DNA of 64,000 nucleotides from Phlebotomus papatasi (taxonomy: Eukaryota > Arthropoda > Insecta > Diptera > Psychodidae), in NCBI RefSeq assembly GCF_024763615.1, contig NC_077222.1:18104001-18168000 (forward strand). The letters are read 5' to 3'. Within the stretch, counting starts at the first letter, position 1. Each line of letters begins with the position of its first letter. Shown here one piece after another: positions 11,982-24,401 of this stretch. A program made the position numbers and the translations under genes. The notes beneath the pieces are model-generated. The model saw only the letters and a list, made by a program, of their open reading frames with translations. It did not search any database and was not told where the DNA came from.

Positions 11982-13575
11982 TACTTGAGAAAACTCTCTT
12001 TTAAGAGCATAACCAATGACTGTATTTAGAGCATTGCGTTAGTAAACAGCTTACAGGAGGTGCCGGGGTTATGCATATTTTCGGGAGCGAAGAAAATCGC
12101 GTGAAATGCCTATACGCATACAGAAAATTTGCATACCTTCAGGAGATTTCTTTCGAATAAGTTACACAAACGCCGTAAAATATGCAAAATATATTTGGCG
12201 CCAATTTCTTGGGCTATATTCAGCGCCAATGGTTCATAAGAAGTTAATCTCAAATTTACTGCCTCAAAAATTGCATACATTTAGGGGTATTTCATAAACG
12301 ATTTCCCAAATTAGCTGCTAGTGGTATGCAAACATACATAGATATGTTTGCATAATCTCATTTATGCATAATTCCGGAACCTTTTGTACCTTTTTTTAGC
12401 CGGGTGGGGCAGTAGTAAACATGCGGTACAAGCGCCTGGCAAGTTGGCCTTTTTATATAGAGCTATTTGTAGCCAATTCCTAAATTGATCTCGGACTCAG
12501 CTCACACTGCTCCAAGGAAAAAAAAAAATTTAGCGTTAAATATTTAGCATAACGATCACGAGTGCAGAAAAATTCCCATACGCATTTGTATGTGAAAGTA
12601 AGAAAGTGGCTTCAACTTTAAAGGCCACTCGCCGGGAACTAGATGCGGTAGTTGCAGACCCTGGTTTTTATGTTAGAATCCTTATAATATCTATGAATTC
12701 ATTAAGTGTATTATTCTCTAATATCTAATATCTAATTAAAAAATCGTAGTGTTTATAACTGCTATTTACTTCTGCCCCATTTACGCTACACGTTTTTATA
12801 GCGTACATATATTTAGCAAATAATATATCAGTGAAAGGGAAGGTTTTTCCCTGAAAAGAAAGATCAGAATGTAAAGTTGTTTGCTAAAATTCTGAGACCG
12901 AAGATTTTATAAAACTCATTCATATTTTGTATGAAAGTTTGAACATTCTTTTGAGAAACTTTTAGCTTTAACATAAGGAAGTAAGGCTTAATCTTAACGT
13001 GTGCGTGAATCCGTTGACTGGGTTAACAATTGTCAAATACGTCACACTCCTGGCCCTATTTTATTAAAAATTTGTTCTAAATAAACTACTATTTTCAAGT
13101 ATATCAAAATTCCAATATATGGTAAAGTATCACTTTGAAAAAAGGAAAACATGAAGTTGTACCATTTCAATTTTCAATTCATTTTCTCGGAACTTTTCTC
13201 TGTGATTTAAAATCAAGAACACCACTTGAAAGTTTATGATATTCTTTGGGGGAAAATTCAGGGAAGTATTTCATTTGTTGCGAAAGTGATACAACTGAGA
13301 CGGAGCAGTAATGCATTTTATTTTCACGTTTATTGATTTTGTGGTGATGTTTTTTAATGAGATTTTCATCGATGTAATCAAACTAAAATCTATTAATTTG
13401 TGAATACATTTAATTAGTTTAATTATTTTGGAGGTAAATAATCCTTGTTTAAATACAAAAATAAGTGAAAATAAATAATAATGTTACGTAAAAACATTTT
13501 AAATTCAATTAGTTATCCTGATTGTATAGTCCTACACGTTATTTTTATATCTTGAGCATGAACTTAATATTATTA
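11982..13575. other. Non-coding DNA, partly shared with 31 kb
   Basis: No gene recognised. A segment at 13008-13130 (starting CCGTTGACTGGGTTAA) recurs at 31018-31150, so it is a dispersed repeat of unknown type. A hairpin GCAAACATA...TATGTTTGC lies near 12328-12353. Confidence 0.45.
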
Positions 13576-14889
13576 CACTGTGCGACACGTTGTGGGTGTC
13601 TTTGACGAGAGTGCCAAAACTTGTTAGAGGGTCATTTAAGGACCTCAAATCTGCAATCCGTTTGTCCGGGTCACCTCTAGATTTTTTAGAAAAAGCATAT
13701 TTAGTTTTTTGATGTTTTATAAAATTCAAAAATTCATATCTACGGTTTTAATTATCCGGTGGTAGTCACATAAAGCTAAACTGACGCGTAATTTCATCAT
13801 CTATAACTCTTGTGAACATATCAAGCATCTACGATGAAAATGAAGTATATTTTTTAAAGATTTTTTGAAAAAGGGCACCAAAAATGGTGCATTTTTCTCT
13901 ATTTTTTCCATCTTCTAGCAATTATCCCACTTTAATAGAGCATTTTATATGTCAAATAACTATGCCTAAAAGTTAGAGAATTTAATATTCTTTCATATCT
14001 TTTTGGTTTAAATTTTCTATCCTAATTCGTTTATTCACAATAATTTATTGAAAATAAAATGCATTATTATAAAAATAAAATCTCTTATTATATATAATTA
14101 TTTGGTATCTTTGTCTAACCTACTGAAGAGCATTCTCTTTTGCACTCTCACTTACACATTTCATATAAAAAGAGGCGAAATGAAAAAAAGAGACGTATAT
14201 AGAAATAAAGAGAGAAGAATAGTTTTTTGGCACTCATAACAGCTATTCTTCTCTCTCTATTTCTAAATACGTCTCTTTTCTTTCATTTCACCTCCTTTTA
14301 TATGAAATTTGTAAGTGAGAGTGCAAAAGAGAATGCTCTTCAGTACGTTAGACAAAGATACCAAATAATTATATATAATAAGAGATTTTAATGCAGTTTA
14401 TTTTCAATAAATTATTGTGAATAAACGAATTAGGATAGAAAATTTAAACCAAAAAGATATGAAAGAATATTAAATTCTCTAACTTTTAGGCATAGTTATT
14501 TGACATATAAAATGCTCTATTAAAGTGGGAAAATTAATAGAAGATGGAAAAAACACAGAAAAATGCACCATTTTAGGTGCCCTTTTTTAAAAAATCTTTA
14601 ATAAATATACTTCATTTTCATCGTAGATGCTTGATATGTTCACAAGAGTTATAGAGGATGAAATTACGCGTCAGTTTAGCTTTATGTGACTACCACCGGA
14701 TAATTAAAACCGGAGATATGAATTTTTGAATTTTATAAAACATCAAAAAACTAAATATGCTTTTTCTAAAAAATCTAGAGGTGACCCGGACAAACGGATT
14801 GCAGATTTGAGGTCCTTAAATGACCCTCTAACAAGTTTTGGCACTCTCGTCAAAGACACCCACAAAAAGGTAAATTTTGTCGCACCGTG
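13576..14889. mobile_element. Foldback element: 1.3-kb palindrome with ~647-bp arms
   Basis: Left arm 13576-14222 and right arm 14243-14889 are inverted copies around a 20-bp spacer. Termini are CACTGTGCGACA and its inverted, slightly diverged partner ending GTCGCACCGTG. TTATTA lies directly outside both ends, though the AT-rich context makes the exact duplication ambiguous. Arms differ by scattered substitutions and a 10-bp indel near the outer ends, so it is not a simple assembly mirror. No transposase is visible; the frames on the arms are mirror images of each other. Confidence 0.88.
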
Positions 14890-15577
14890 TTATTATTAAT
14901 CTACCCTAAGTAATATTGCACGAATACCAAAATATAAAGGCAAATTAAATGAAGTGAAGCCGAAATACTTCAAAAGGATGAAAATTATATAGTAATAAAT
15001 AAACTTGTAGGGCACCCATTTACCTTATTCCTTAAGATAAGCATTTTCTTAGCAAAAAGAAAAGTGTACCATATTTACTTTTTACATAAAAGAATCATGA
15101 ATTGACTTATTAAGAAATTCCAAGAAAACAATGAAATTTTATTTTAGTAAAATGGTAATATTTTTTAATCAACACATTCTTCAAAATGGTACTTTGATAC
15201 AAAATTTTTATATAATTCTCTACTCAAAAAGTATTTGATATTCATTCCATGCATGAAGTCTCAAGTTATTACCTAATCCCCGAAGCATAACAAACATATT
15301 GCTCATTTTCCTTTTCTTGCACATCAACTTTTCACGAGCAAACACTCAAGAGCAAAGTGGATTTGATTGAACTTTAGAATTGCTAGAGAGTTGTTATTAA
15401 GAAATTCATGATGATTGTATTGCCGTGCAATGGGAAATTTGTAGAATTGCGAAGTTTGATAATGAAATTGTTATAAGATTTTGATTAGTGTTGGATTTGT
15501 GTGGATTTTCAAGAGAATGAATGACTTCAGGGATGGGAAATGAAGTGTTAAAAGTGTTTGAAGTTTGAAGTATATAC
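14890..15577. other. AT-rich non-coding DNA
   Basis: No feature recognised up to the sequence gap. Confidence 0.45.
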
Positions 15578-16077
15578 NNNNNNNNNNNNNNNNNNNNNNN
15601 NNNNNNNNNNNNNNNNNNNNNNNNNNNNNNNNNNNNNNNNNNNNNNNNNNNNNNNNNNNNNNNNNNNNNNNNNNNNNNNNNNNNNNNNNNNNNNNNNNNN
15701 NNNNNNNNNNNNNNNNNNNNNNNNNNNNNNNNNNNNNNNNNNNNNNNNNNNNNNNNNNNNNNNNNNNNNNNNNNNNNNNNNNNNNNNNNNNNNNNNNNNN
15801 NNNNNNNNNNNNNNNNNNNNNNNNNNNNNNNNNNNNNNNNNNNNNNNNNNNNNNNNNNNNNNNNNNNNNNNNNNNNNNNNNNNNNNNNNNNNNNNNNNNN
15901 NNNNNNNNNNNNNNNNNNNNNNNNNNNNNNNNNNNNNNNNNNNNNNNNNNNNNNNNNNNNNNNNNNNNNNNNNNNNNNNNNNNNNNNNNNNNNNNNNNNN
16001 NNNNNNNNNNNNNNNNNNNNNNNNNNNNNNNNNNNNNNNNNNNNNNNNNNNNNNNNNNNNNNNNNNNNNNNNNNNNN
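15578..16077. other. Assembly gap (500 N)
   Basis: Exactly 500 undetermined bases, a round size suggesting a placeholder of unknown true length. Confidence 0.99.
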
Positions 16078-16479
16078 AAAAGAAGAAAATGCGTTTTATG
16101 CAAGAGTCAGGAAAGCAAAGTTAATTTTATGACAGAGTCGAGAAGAAAAAATTATACAACAGGTAAGAGGCAAAGTCATAAAAGGGGGGAAAATAAAAAA
16201 AATTATGTGAATTTTCTTCAAATTTGATGCATTACAAATTATTGACTTACTTGCTATAAATGGAATTTCGTGAAAAAGGCGAAAATAGTTTATCGAGGGG
16301 TTAAATGCATTATTGGTTGAGAGATAAGAATTTTTCAATCTTTGTACTCCTAAAGATTTACATACATCGGTGTACCTCTGAAAATATTTTTTTCACGGCA
16401 TAGTGATTACTAGTTTTTACACAATGTTCAGGTTGAATGTTTAGCAATAGTTTCATATTGGCATGATCTTTCCCAACTT

Positions 16480-19110
16480 GTCTTCCAACAATTCTCTTAA
16501 AGTTAATCCGTTTTCGCAGAAAGTCGACCATGTCTTTTTGGTTCTATTCTACAACAGCAATTCCACCCCCGTAGTTTACGGCACATAACTCAACACTCAA
16601 TGAAAAGCTATTTGGAGAAAAACCGATCGCGATAAATATTGTTTTTCTTCCTGCTTTCGTAGATCCATAGCAGTATCATGGTTATATTTGTTGATCTGTT
16701 GCTTTTTCTTTATAACATATGGAGCTTGATGATCTTGTCTTTCTTGACTTATCACTTTTTACCAACATTTCTACTTGTCATTAAATCTCAACCAGGAAAA
16801 GTTTTTCAAGTTGATAAAATTCTTATAAAACGGTATTACTCTGAGATTTCGAAGATCTTTTGGTCACATCAACGAAATTTCCCAAGATAAATGCAAAGTG
16901 TACAAAATCTTTGTTTCATATCCGATAAAATTTGTTTGGACATGTCACTCTGCTGCATATGCATTTTTTTTTTTAATATCTCAGAGGAAAGTCTAGGAAA
17001 ACGGCATGTAAAGCATTTTTCTAAAGAGCAGGTGGAGCTATTTCAAAAATTGAACTTAAACCAGGTTTGCTCCAATATGTGTTTTTCATTGTTCTTTGAG
17101 GTAATCCTGGTACCCGCTCTTTACACCAGGATGAATTTTTGTCCAAAAATTAAAGTGGATAGAGTTCCAAGATGTTTTGTAGTGCTAATAAGTGCCAAGA
17201 TAAATTCCCATAATCAATGAAAACTCAAAAAATTCCCCAGAAAAGCTATGCATGCCATTTGTGAGAAGACATCGACCTCGAGGCAGACCTAAGACAAGGT
17301 GGCTGAATCAAATTCAGAATCTTGACTTGGAGCGTCTGGGGGTTGAGCCTGAACATTTTCCTGAAGTGGCGGAGGATCAACAAGTGTAGACTGCTAAATT
17401 GGATGTAATGGGTCCGCGACCTCAATAGGCATTAGCAGTTGAAAATGATAATGATGAATGAAAGCTCAGGTTTGCGACTTTCTTTTTTTAGTGAGTATCT
17501 CTTGAAAATTCTCTTTTGGTGTTCGTTGACTCAGGCCATCATACAAAGTAGTCTTTTCTTAAAGAAGACGCATTCAATTTTAATTTTCTAAGATTTCTCA
17601 CAAAAAGATTATCAAAATGATAAAAATAGTCCATAAAAAAGCCATGAAGTGATTCAGTATCACAAGAGGCCGAGTTACAGAAGGCCATGCATCCTTTAAG
17701 TAACTGGTACATATTCACTATCTTATTTGAAGAAAAAACATTTTTACAGTGGAGGGTACAAAATATTCATTTTTTCATACGTTTAGGGGGGGGGGGGTAA
17801 CATAAGCTCTGAAAAATGCGACCGATTTTAGTGTAAATTTTTCCCTGTTTTCGTACACATTTCACGAGATATCTCCAAAACAACGTAGGTTGCCAATTTG
17901 GGGTTTTCGGTTGCCTGTTCAATATTAAGTTGGCTTTTATTTTGCATTTAAATTTTTTGCTAATTCATTCTACACTGACAGAAAACAGCTAATAATCCCA
18001 AAAGTTTTTTCGGCGCGCTAGAAACATATGGGAAACATAGGAAATGTCATGCCCCTCGTTTTTCCATAGAGACAATGAACTTTTGGGAAACTTTTTTCCT
18101 AAAGGCAACTGACTTATCATTTTGATATGCTTCGAGGTTTTACATTCTATCTGAAACACGCTTAATTTGTTTGAGTCAACGTGTAAAATCTGCAAAATAT
18201 TAACAGAGTAAAAGAGAAATAGCTTCAATTTTTATTAAACATCCACCATATTAATTTTATGTGAAGAGTATGCTAAGATTTTATTCAAAAGAAAAGATCT
18301 TCATCTTCTATTTTATATGAGAAAGTCTCTCAGAAATTCATATCAATCTAGCAACGAGTTATCATTGAAAAGACGTGAGATGATTCAACATCGCAGATAA
18401 TTGAATTTTAAGAGACTATGCATTACCCTGATAACATTTTTCACAAATAAAATCGGTTCATATCTCAGAACAAAACATTTACGATTGCCTAAAGTATTTT
18501 CCAAACGGTGTGGCGGGTACACAGAAATTTCTAAATTGCAACTCAAATAAAGTTTTCGATGTTCTTCAGTGTAAGGTGTAAAAGGTGTAAATAAAATTTT
18601 AATAACAATAATACTAGGACAAATTTTTGACCGAGAATTAAAGAGGACATAGTTCCGTGGTGATGTAGTGAGTGCAAGCCAAATTTCCATATTCAGTCTA
18701 AACCAAAAATCTGTGACATTCTTTTACTAAACATCCTCTTGAACCTTTTCTTTTGATCCGTTCACAGAGGGAATATACTAAAAATATGATCATTTAATAA
18801 AAAGAAGAGAATTTCACACTTTTCTACTTTCAAGAAGGGTCTAGCAGGGATAAACCTAATTTGGGAACAAGTTATCAGTGAAAAACATGTAAAATGTTTC
18901 AGTATCGCACATAACTAAATTTTAGGGGTACATTCATCAGTTCCACAGTAATCAGTGACATGCTCAACCCATTCTGTATAATTTGAGAAAAAATAATTTA
19001 TGCCATTTCTCAAGTCTTTATGCTAAGGATCATGTGCAAATTTCTTCAGATCTCTTTAAAGCACATTGCAAATAGTAAGAAAAGCATCAATTATAAATTC
19101 AAAATATTTA
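16480..19110. repeat. Diverged tandem blocks, unknown function
   Basis: Similar segments recur in the same order: AAGTGATTCAGTATCACA (17650), GATGATTCAACATCGCAG (18379) and AATGTTTCAGTATCGCAC (18893). Others pair TTTTTGTCCAAAAATTAAAG (17136) with TTTTTGACCGAGAATTAAAG (18624), each followed by a diverged match. This indicates old duplication of units of roughly 0.5-1.5 kb. Frames at 16678-16890 and 16891-17220 lie inside but have no family resemblance. Confidence 0.5.
17231..17464 (+). pseudogene. Non-LTR retrotransposon 3' end, copy 2 (decayed)
   Basis: Homologous to 5495-5726. An extra T just before the RPRGRPKTRWLNQ segment shifts the frame, and the codon equivalent to Trp in RQAW is TAG. 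The terminal MGPRPQ-stop and a degenerate TGAATGAA tail are still visible. Clearly non-functional. Confidence 0.85.
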
Positions 19111-20320
19111 ATATTGGAGAGGGCAAAGTTATCAGAAACCTAACACCTTTTCCCATTCTTTCCTCACTTGCGGCCAAGAAAATTAAATGATTCATATATA
19201 CAAAGAATGAAATTTGCTTTCATTGACGATTTTTCACTCCTCTTTTAATCGCCTCACTCCACTCCATAAAACTCATGAGCGCTGCAGGAGATCATATTTC
19301 GGTCATTCCGGCGACAAGTGCATAGAAAAGTAAGTAAGTACATTCAACCATCAGTTTGTAATATTAGGAAATAATTTATGTATAGCGAGCTCATATCACA
19401 TACTCGAGATCCAAGATCAGTGTATGGAAATGCTTTTTCACAAAAATGGACAAAGAAAAGTCATGAGATCAGTGGATCATATAGATCATCATGATCTAAA
19501 GAGGCACTGCGAAATTTGTCGGATATTGTAAATAGAGGGACAGAAGTGAAAATTTTTGGTAGACATATAAGAAGGATTATCCAGAAAAAAATTACATAAA
19601 TTAAACAGATTTTAAGAATCTCTTGCCATAATTAGGCAGCGCGTGCCACTAGAGTTCTCTAAATTGAAATAGCCTCTAACTCTTTGGAACAACTGCTAAC
19701 TATATCTAACCCCTTCTGCGCACACTGCTAGGATATAATCCTGCAAAACTGATTTTTTGGGGTTAAATATTCAACCTTTGAAGATACTTTTTCATAGCTA
19801 GGCATGGGTGGTGATCATACCACTAAAATTGCGAAAAACATCTGTGGGTAAGTAAAAAAAGGTGCGCAAAATAGACTTCATTCAACTTAGATAAAAGATC
19901 ATCCCAATGGAAGATCTCCCTTAAAAGTGCGGTAGAGTAAATTAATTTCTCGAAACATATCTGAAATTATATGAAAAGTACTTTTTCATTGCAGAAACGT
20001 TTATCCTCTTTATGTAGAAGTCTTTAATAGCTCTCAAAGGGAAGAAAAATTCCCACAGCAATTAAAATATTCCCACGACAATTAATTTATAGTCGCCCCC
20101 CATATGACACATTCCATGCCATTTTTGCAATAGGATGCATTCTTAAGTACGGGTCATATATCCAGAAGTTACCACACGCCACTCTGAAACCCGAAACCCG
20201 AGATTTGTTTCTCTCACTGTTTTTCCCCGCCAAGTGACGCGCGCAATTATTCCCACGGGGCATGTGTATGTGTATGAAAATGTATGCATGCATGGGAAAT
20301 GTCTATATGGGATATCTATG
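19111..20320. other. Non-coding DNA
   Basis: No feature recognised. Confidence 0.4.
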
Positions 20321-20383
20321 CATGGGTGACGTCAGCCTGTGGACGATGCAACGGTTCACGATTCAGCGAGAGCCCATCAACAT

Positions 20384-20469
20384 GCCGCCGTGGCCGAGTG
20401 GTCTAAGCGGTGGTACACATTATGTTTAAGACTTTAAGTATCTGTCGGTTCAATCCCAGGTCTCGGCCA
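20384..20469 (+). pseudogene. Class II tRNA-like sequence (Leu/Ser type), SINE head or pseudogene
   Basis: GCCGCCG followed by the A box TGGCCGAGTGG and the TCTAAGCGG D-arm region typical of tRNA-Leu/Ser. A B box GGTTCAATCCC and the end CTCGGCCA follow at class II spacing. The outer acceptor bases GCCG pair with CGGC, but the T-stem (GTCGG against CCAGG) and the inner acceptor do not pair, so it is not a working tRNA. It lies inside a GC-richer block that also holds the minisatellite and TGACGTCA array. Confidence 0.6.
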
Positions 20470-20559
20470 AAAAATTTTCACGTCGCGAAAAAAAATTACG
20501 GAAATGGTTAATAATAGGAATAACACGCGCATAGAAAATAAGAGCAGCGGTCGGTAATA

Positions 20560-20905
20560 AAAATGGCGGTCGCAAATTAAAAATGGCGGACAAAAATAGG
20601 AGCAGCGGTCGGTAATAAACAAAATGGCGGATAAAAATAAAAATGGCGGATGGTAATTCTAAATGGCGGACAGAAATCAAAATGGTGGATAGGCATTCAA
20701 AATGGCGGACAGAAATTGAAAATGGCGGACATGAATTCAAAATGGCGGCCAAAATTCAAAATGGCGGTCGGAAATTAAAAATGGCGGAGAAAAATAGGAG
20801 CAGCGGTCGGTAATAAAAAAAATGTCGGATAAAAATAAAAATGGCGGATAGGAATTCAAAATGGCGGACATGAATTCAAAATGGCGGTCAAAATTTCAAT
20901 TTCAC
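20560..20905. repeat. AAAATGGCGGAC minisatellite
   Basis: About 18-20 imperfect tandem units of roughly 17-22 bp, built around AAAATGGCGG plus a variable A-rich spacer such as ACAGAAATTC. Confidence 0.9.
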
Positions 20906-20961
20906 AATCAAAAATGGCGCTCGTATACCAACGGAAAATTCAAATTTAAATTTTCGCCAAG

Positions 20962-21150
20962 TGACGTCAGCCTCCCAGGGGTGGGGGTGTGATGTCATCC
21001 AGAATATTGCGTCATGCCCCCAGGGCTGACGTCATCTTTCTCGTGACGTCACATACAGCGAGTTGCGCGATAGTGACGTCACACCGACTTGCGCGATAGT
21101 GACGTCACAGCGACTTGCGCGATGATGACGTCACAAAACAGCGACTTGCG
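20962..21150. repeat. TGACGTCA-containing tandem array
   Basis: Units of about 26-30 bp of form CGACTTGCGCGATAGTGACG, each with the palindrome TGACGTCA. Copies of the palindrome are at 20962, 21027, 21044, 21074, 21100 and 21126, plus one upstream at 20327. TGACGTCA is the consensus CRE site bound by CREB/ATF bZIP factors (established knowledge); use as an enhancer here is unproven. Confidence 0.85.
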
Positions 21151-21894
21151 CGATATATACTACTTATACATAAAATCTCAAGAATTGTACATTAGTTGCT
21201 CCTGCAAGAGTATGTTTTTTTTTGCGATGACATTTTGCCAAATTTATATAGCACATTCAAGGCGCTTACAAATAAATAAATAAAGAAGTGTTAAATAGGG
21301 ACAACTTCTTAAAATGTGAATAAGAACACAGACTTAAAAAAAACATATGAAAAGTTACGAAATATTGGTGAATGAGATGTTTTTCTACAGAAAACCCATC
21401 AAAATGTTGGTTGGTTGGCATGAAAAAAGTGCTCGTTTTCGACAAGAAAAATGTCGTATGAGGTATTTTGAGTGAGGCGCCAATCTCATCATTACAAAGT
21501 TTTCGTATGCATTTTCCCGGTTGGCAATATCTCACTCTTTCTCGCGCAAAGATTTTCTTTTACCAAGTTGATTTGTGGGATTTTCATATGCTTCTTGCAA
21601 ATACTTCTTTTTTTTTTTTGCTCCAAATGTGTTATAGTGGGAGAAATTTTTGCGTGTAAAATCATCAATGCCATCGTCGAAGCTTTTACACATCCAATAG
21701 CAATCTCACACAAATTTTCCTTTTTTCGTCTTATGTGCGTGAATAATCGTATAAACAAAATTTATCATTTGCAATCAACATCGAGCAATGAACCTTGGGG
21801 GAAGCGCACGCTTTAAGACAAGAAAGACATGCCAATAAATAAACAATAAAAGAAATATAAGAGAATTTCTTGTGGGAAGTTCAATAAAAATATA

Positions 21895-21931
<37 letters not shown>

Positions 21932-22356
21932 TTGCCATTCATTCGTCATTTCCGTTTTCGTCCCAATAAAATAACAAATTCTTGTGCTCATTACATAAAA
22001 AAAAAATTGTGATGAATTTTGGGAAAATTTGCAATTTCTTTTTTTAATGTGTCATGGTATAGTTGAATTTATTGGTTTTAGGGTAATATTGTGAATTTTT
22101 TATTTGAACCTTGATTTGAACAAAATTTAATATCGTCATATGCAAAGAATGAAATATCGTGAATAATATTTTCATCTTTGGCTTTTTAAATATTTGTGGG
22201 AAAATTTTATGAGCTTCTTCAGTGGTGCTGTTTTTGCTCGAATTCATAGGGAAAGCAATATGTGTATTACTTTGATATATCCATGCTTTCTTTTATATTT
22301 TTTTCGCAAATCCCATGAATACTTTAGGTCTGGGAAAATATTTTAAAACAGACTTT
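21151..22356. other. AT-rich non-coding DNA
   Basis: No gene recognised. It contains (TA)n at 21899-21928. Confidence 0.45.
21899..21928. repeat. (TA)n microsatellite
   Basis: Uninterrupted TA dinucleotides, about 15 units. Confidence 0.95.
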
Positions 22357-22659
22357 ACCTCTAGGTTCAACAGTCCTACTATAATATATGCTTATGCCCT
22401 AGGCACACTAACGACTTAAGCCGAGAAACGGCTTAACGTAATAAAAATAAAAATAATGATTTGACTAAATTCTCATTAGTTTCCCACTAATTAAGCCGTT
22501 TCCTGGCTTAAGCTGAGAGACGGATTAGTTATTAAACTGATGGAAATGTAATCTGATCATTATTTTGATTAGAATTATATTAAGCCGTATCTCGGCTTAA
22601 GTCGTAAGTGTGTCTAGGGCATAAGCATATATTATAGTAGGACTGTTGAACCTAGAGGT
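22357..22659. mobile_element. TTATGCCCTAG-family TIR element, copy 1
   Basis: Inverted arms of about 85 bp: ACCTCTAGGTTCAACAGTCC, then TTATGCCCTAGRCACACT, then ACGACTTAAGCCGAGA. Other copies (37192, 41041, 47308) share only the part from TTATGCCCTAG inward, so the outer 35 bp may belong to a host palindrome or an extended subfamily. No coding frame. Confidence 0.8.
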
Positions 22660-23180
22660 GTTGGAGAGAGAAAGTCCGTCCTGACGAAGACTTTTCTAAG
22701 CCAACACGATACCAATCACTATTCAGCTGGGGTGGTGTCTCTGAGGGGTGCTATAATAGTGACTAACCTCAAGTCACGATATCGCTATAGTTCTGCTACA
22801 TGTTGGCTGTCTTGGAATGGGTAATGGGGGCTCATTCCCGGAGACAAACGATGAGGGGTACTCCAGCATGATCTGATGTAGGCCTGTAGCAATTCTTGCT
22901 ACCAGGGGCCTCTCGACATTTCATTTTTCTATACGTTTTTGCACAGAGGCACTGAAGACTATTGGCAAGTTTTTTCCTAAAGAGATTTGACTTATCAGTC
23001 TGATATATTTCTAAATCGTGTATTAAAAGCTGTCTAAAAATACATATTTCATAATGTTCGCCAAAATAATACAAGAACTACAAGCAAATTTGTTTAAGTC
23101 GCGGTGCAATATCTGCAAAATTTTTATTTACAAGGAAAAGTGAAAAATAGCTTCACTTTTTATTAGGCTTGATGGGCCCC
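22660..23180. other. Non-coding DNA, GC-richer than neighbours at 22665-22920
   Basis: The GC-richer part contains CAGCTGGGGTGGTGTCTCTG and GGTACTCCAGCATGATCTGA; it may be a retroelement fragment, but I cannot assign it. Confidence 0.3.
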
Positions 23181-23199
23181 TACTTGCTACAATATATTA

Positions 23200-23735
23200 A
23201 GTCAAGTAAAAAGTTCTGAACCTTATTAAGCTTTATTTTCACAATGAAATTAATATAGTTAGGATTATCCGATTTAGATCAAATATGTGCTGTTTCCTTT
23301 GATAACTTTGGCCCATTTTGAAGGCAATTTTCATAGTTCCATGATTGAAGACCCCCTCGTCTATGCTGGTGAAAAACTTGACTAGCTGATTTTTACAAGT
23401 CTCTCAAAGACAATTTTGTACCATCAAGAATGTTTTGCAAAGGCTTGAAAAGGGAGACTCCTCTCCCATTCAAACTCTCGAAGCTTTTGGTGCGTCTTTA
23501 AAGACGTGTACGACCTTGCGTTGTCTGGATATGGAATATAATACCCTTCCTTTTGGCCAATTCCGGACATTTCTAGTGGTCAGTGGTCCGAATTGATCGT
23601 TTCGACATTGGGGAGTAGTCCATAGTGGATGATTCCCTTCTAATCCCACCAAACACACAGCAAAGCCTTTTTGGCTATTCATCCGGGCTTGGTGATCGTT
23701 TACACCGGTCGATCTCGTCAATCTCGTCGACCTCG
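23200..23735 (-). pseudogene. Broken mariner-family transposase
   Basis: On the minus strand, one frame from about 23667 downward reads ALLCVWWD, stop, KGIIHYGLLPN and ETINSD. Further on come PDNARSYTSLKTHQKLREFEWE pieces, then, after a frame change, LQNILDGTKLSLRDL and a C-terminal segment ending near HIFDLNRII. These match the mariner pattern LCVWWDQKG, YYELL, DNARPHTS, KLREFGWE and the SLQNxLDGK stretch. At least three in-frame stops are present, and the block that normally contains HPPYSPDLAPSD (third catalytic Asp) is deleted. The part N-terminal to the first recognised motif is lost or unrecognisable. A dead element. Confidence 0.85.
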
Positions 23736-24401
23736 CTACAATGGAAAAAAAATGAATAAACTCTTAAAAAAAATGAATAACTCTTGGAGAATTGATTAAA
23801 CTCATCAAGAGAAAGATAGTTAAATCAAAATTAATTGTAACCTTAGCCTAGAGTCTTGAATTCGAGCATTTCGCAAAGTCTTATTGAAACCTCTATCTAC
23901 ATTATTGAAGTGTTGTACTTGCAAAGAGAGATTCATATATGAATATGTGATATATATACTTTGGAGGGAGATATTCAAGAGCACAGAAATAGTGAAATAT
24001 TGTATATTTTCAGCGTTGAAACGGAAAATGCAACATCGGTAGAAAATACAAAAATGTGTGCTGTGTGAGGAATAATCTGTCACCTATTATTCCTCAATAT
24101 TTCCGAAACTTTATTTGCTGTATTTTGCATTTACTTAATTTTTCGTTCACAAAAATATTAATGAACGTATTCCGAATGGTTCATTTATGCAAAATTTATT
24201 AAGATGGGTAATTGCATTTCAATATTTTTAAATAGATATCCATAAATATAATAATACATACACTTTAAATGTATACACATTTATTTTTAAATAAAATGAC
24301 ATTGATAAAAAAATAATTTGAAAATAAGATATTCTTTGGAATGGAGGAACCGGTCGAGTGAGGGCACTTTACCTTAATTACTCTAGGGAATATTCTGCCA
24401 G

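Noticed and set aside
15471..16227. Long frames on both strands
   Set aside because: Created by the 500-N gap.
16678..17220. Two adjacent frames that could be a hydrophobic protein
   Set aside because: Low-complexity, AT-driven composition; homologous diverged blocks downstream do not preserve the frames.
20384..20469. Functional tRNA-Leu/Ser gene
   Set aside because: A and B boxes are present but the T-stem and inner acceptor stem do not pair.
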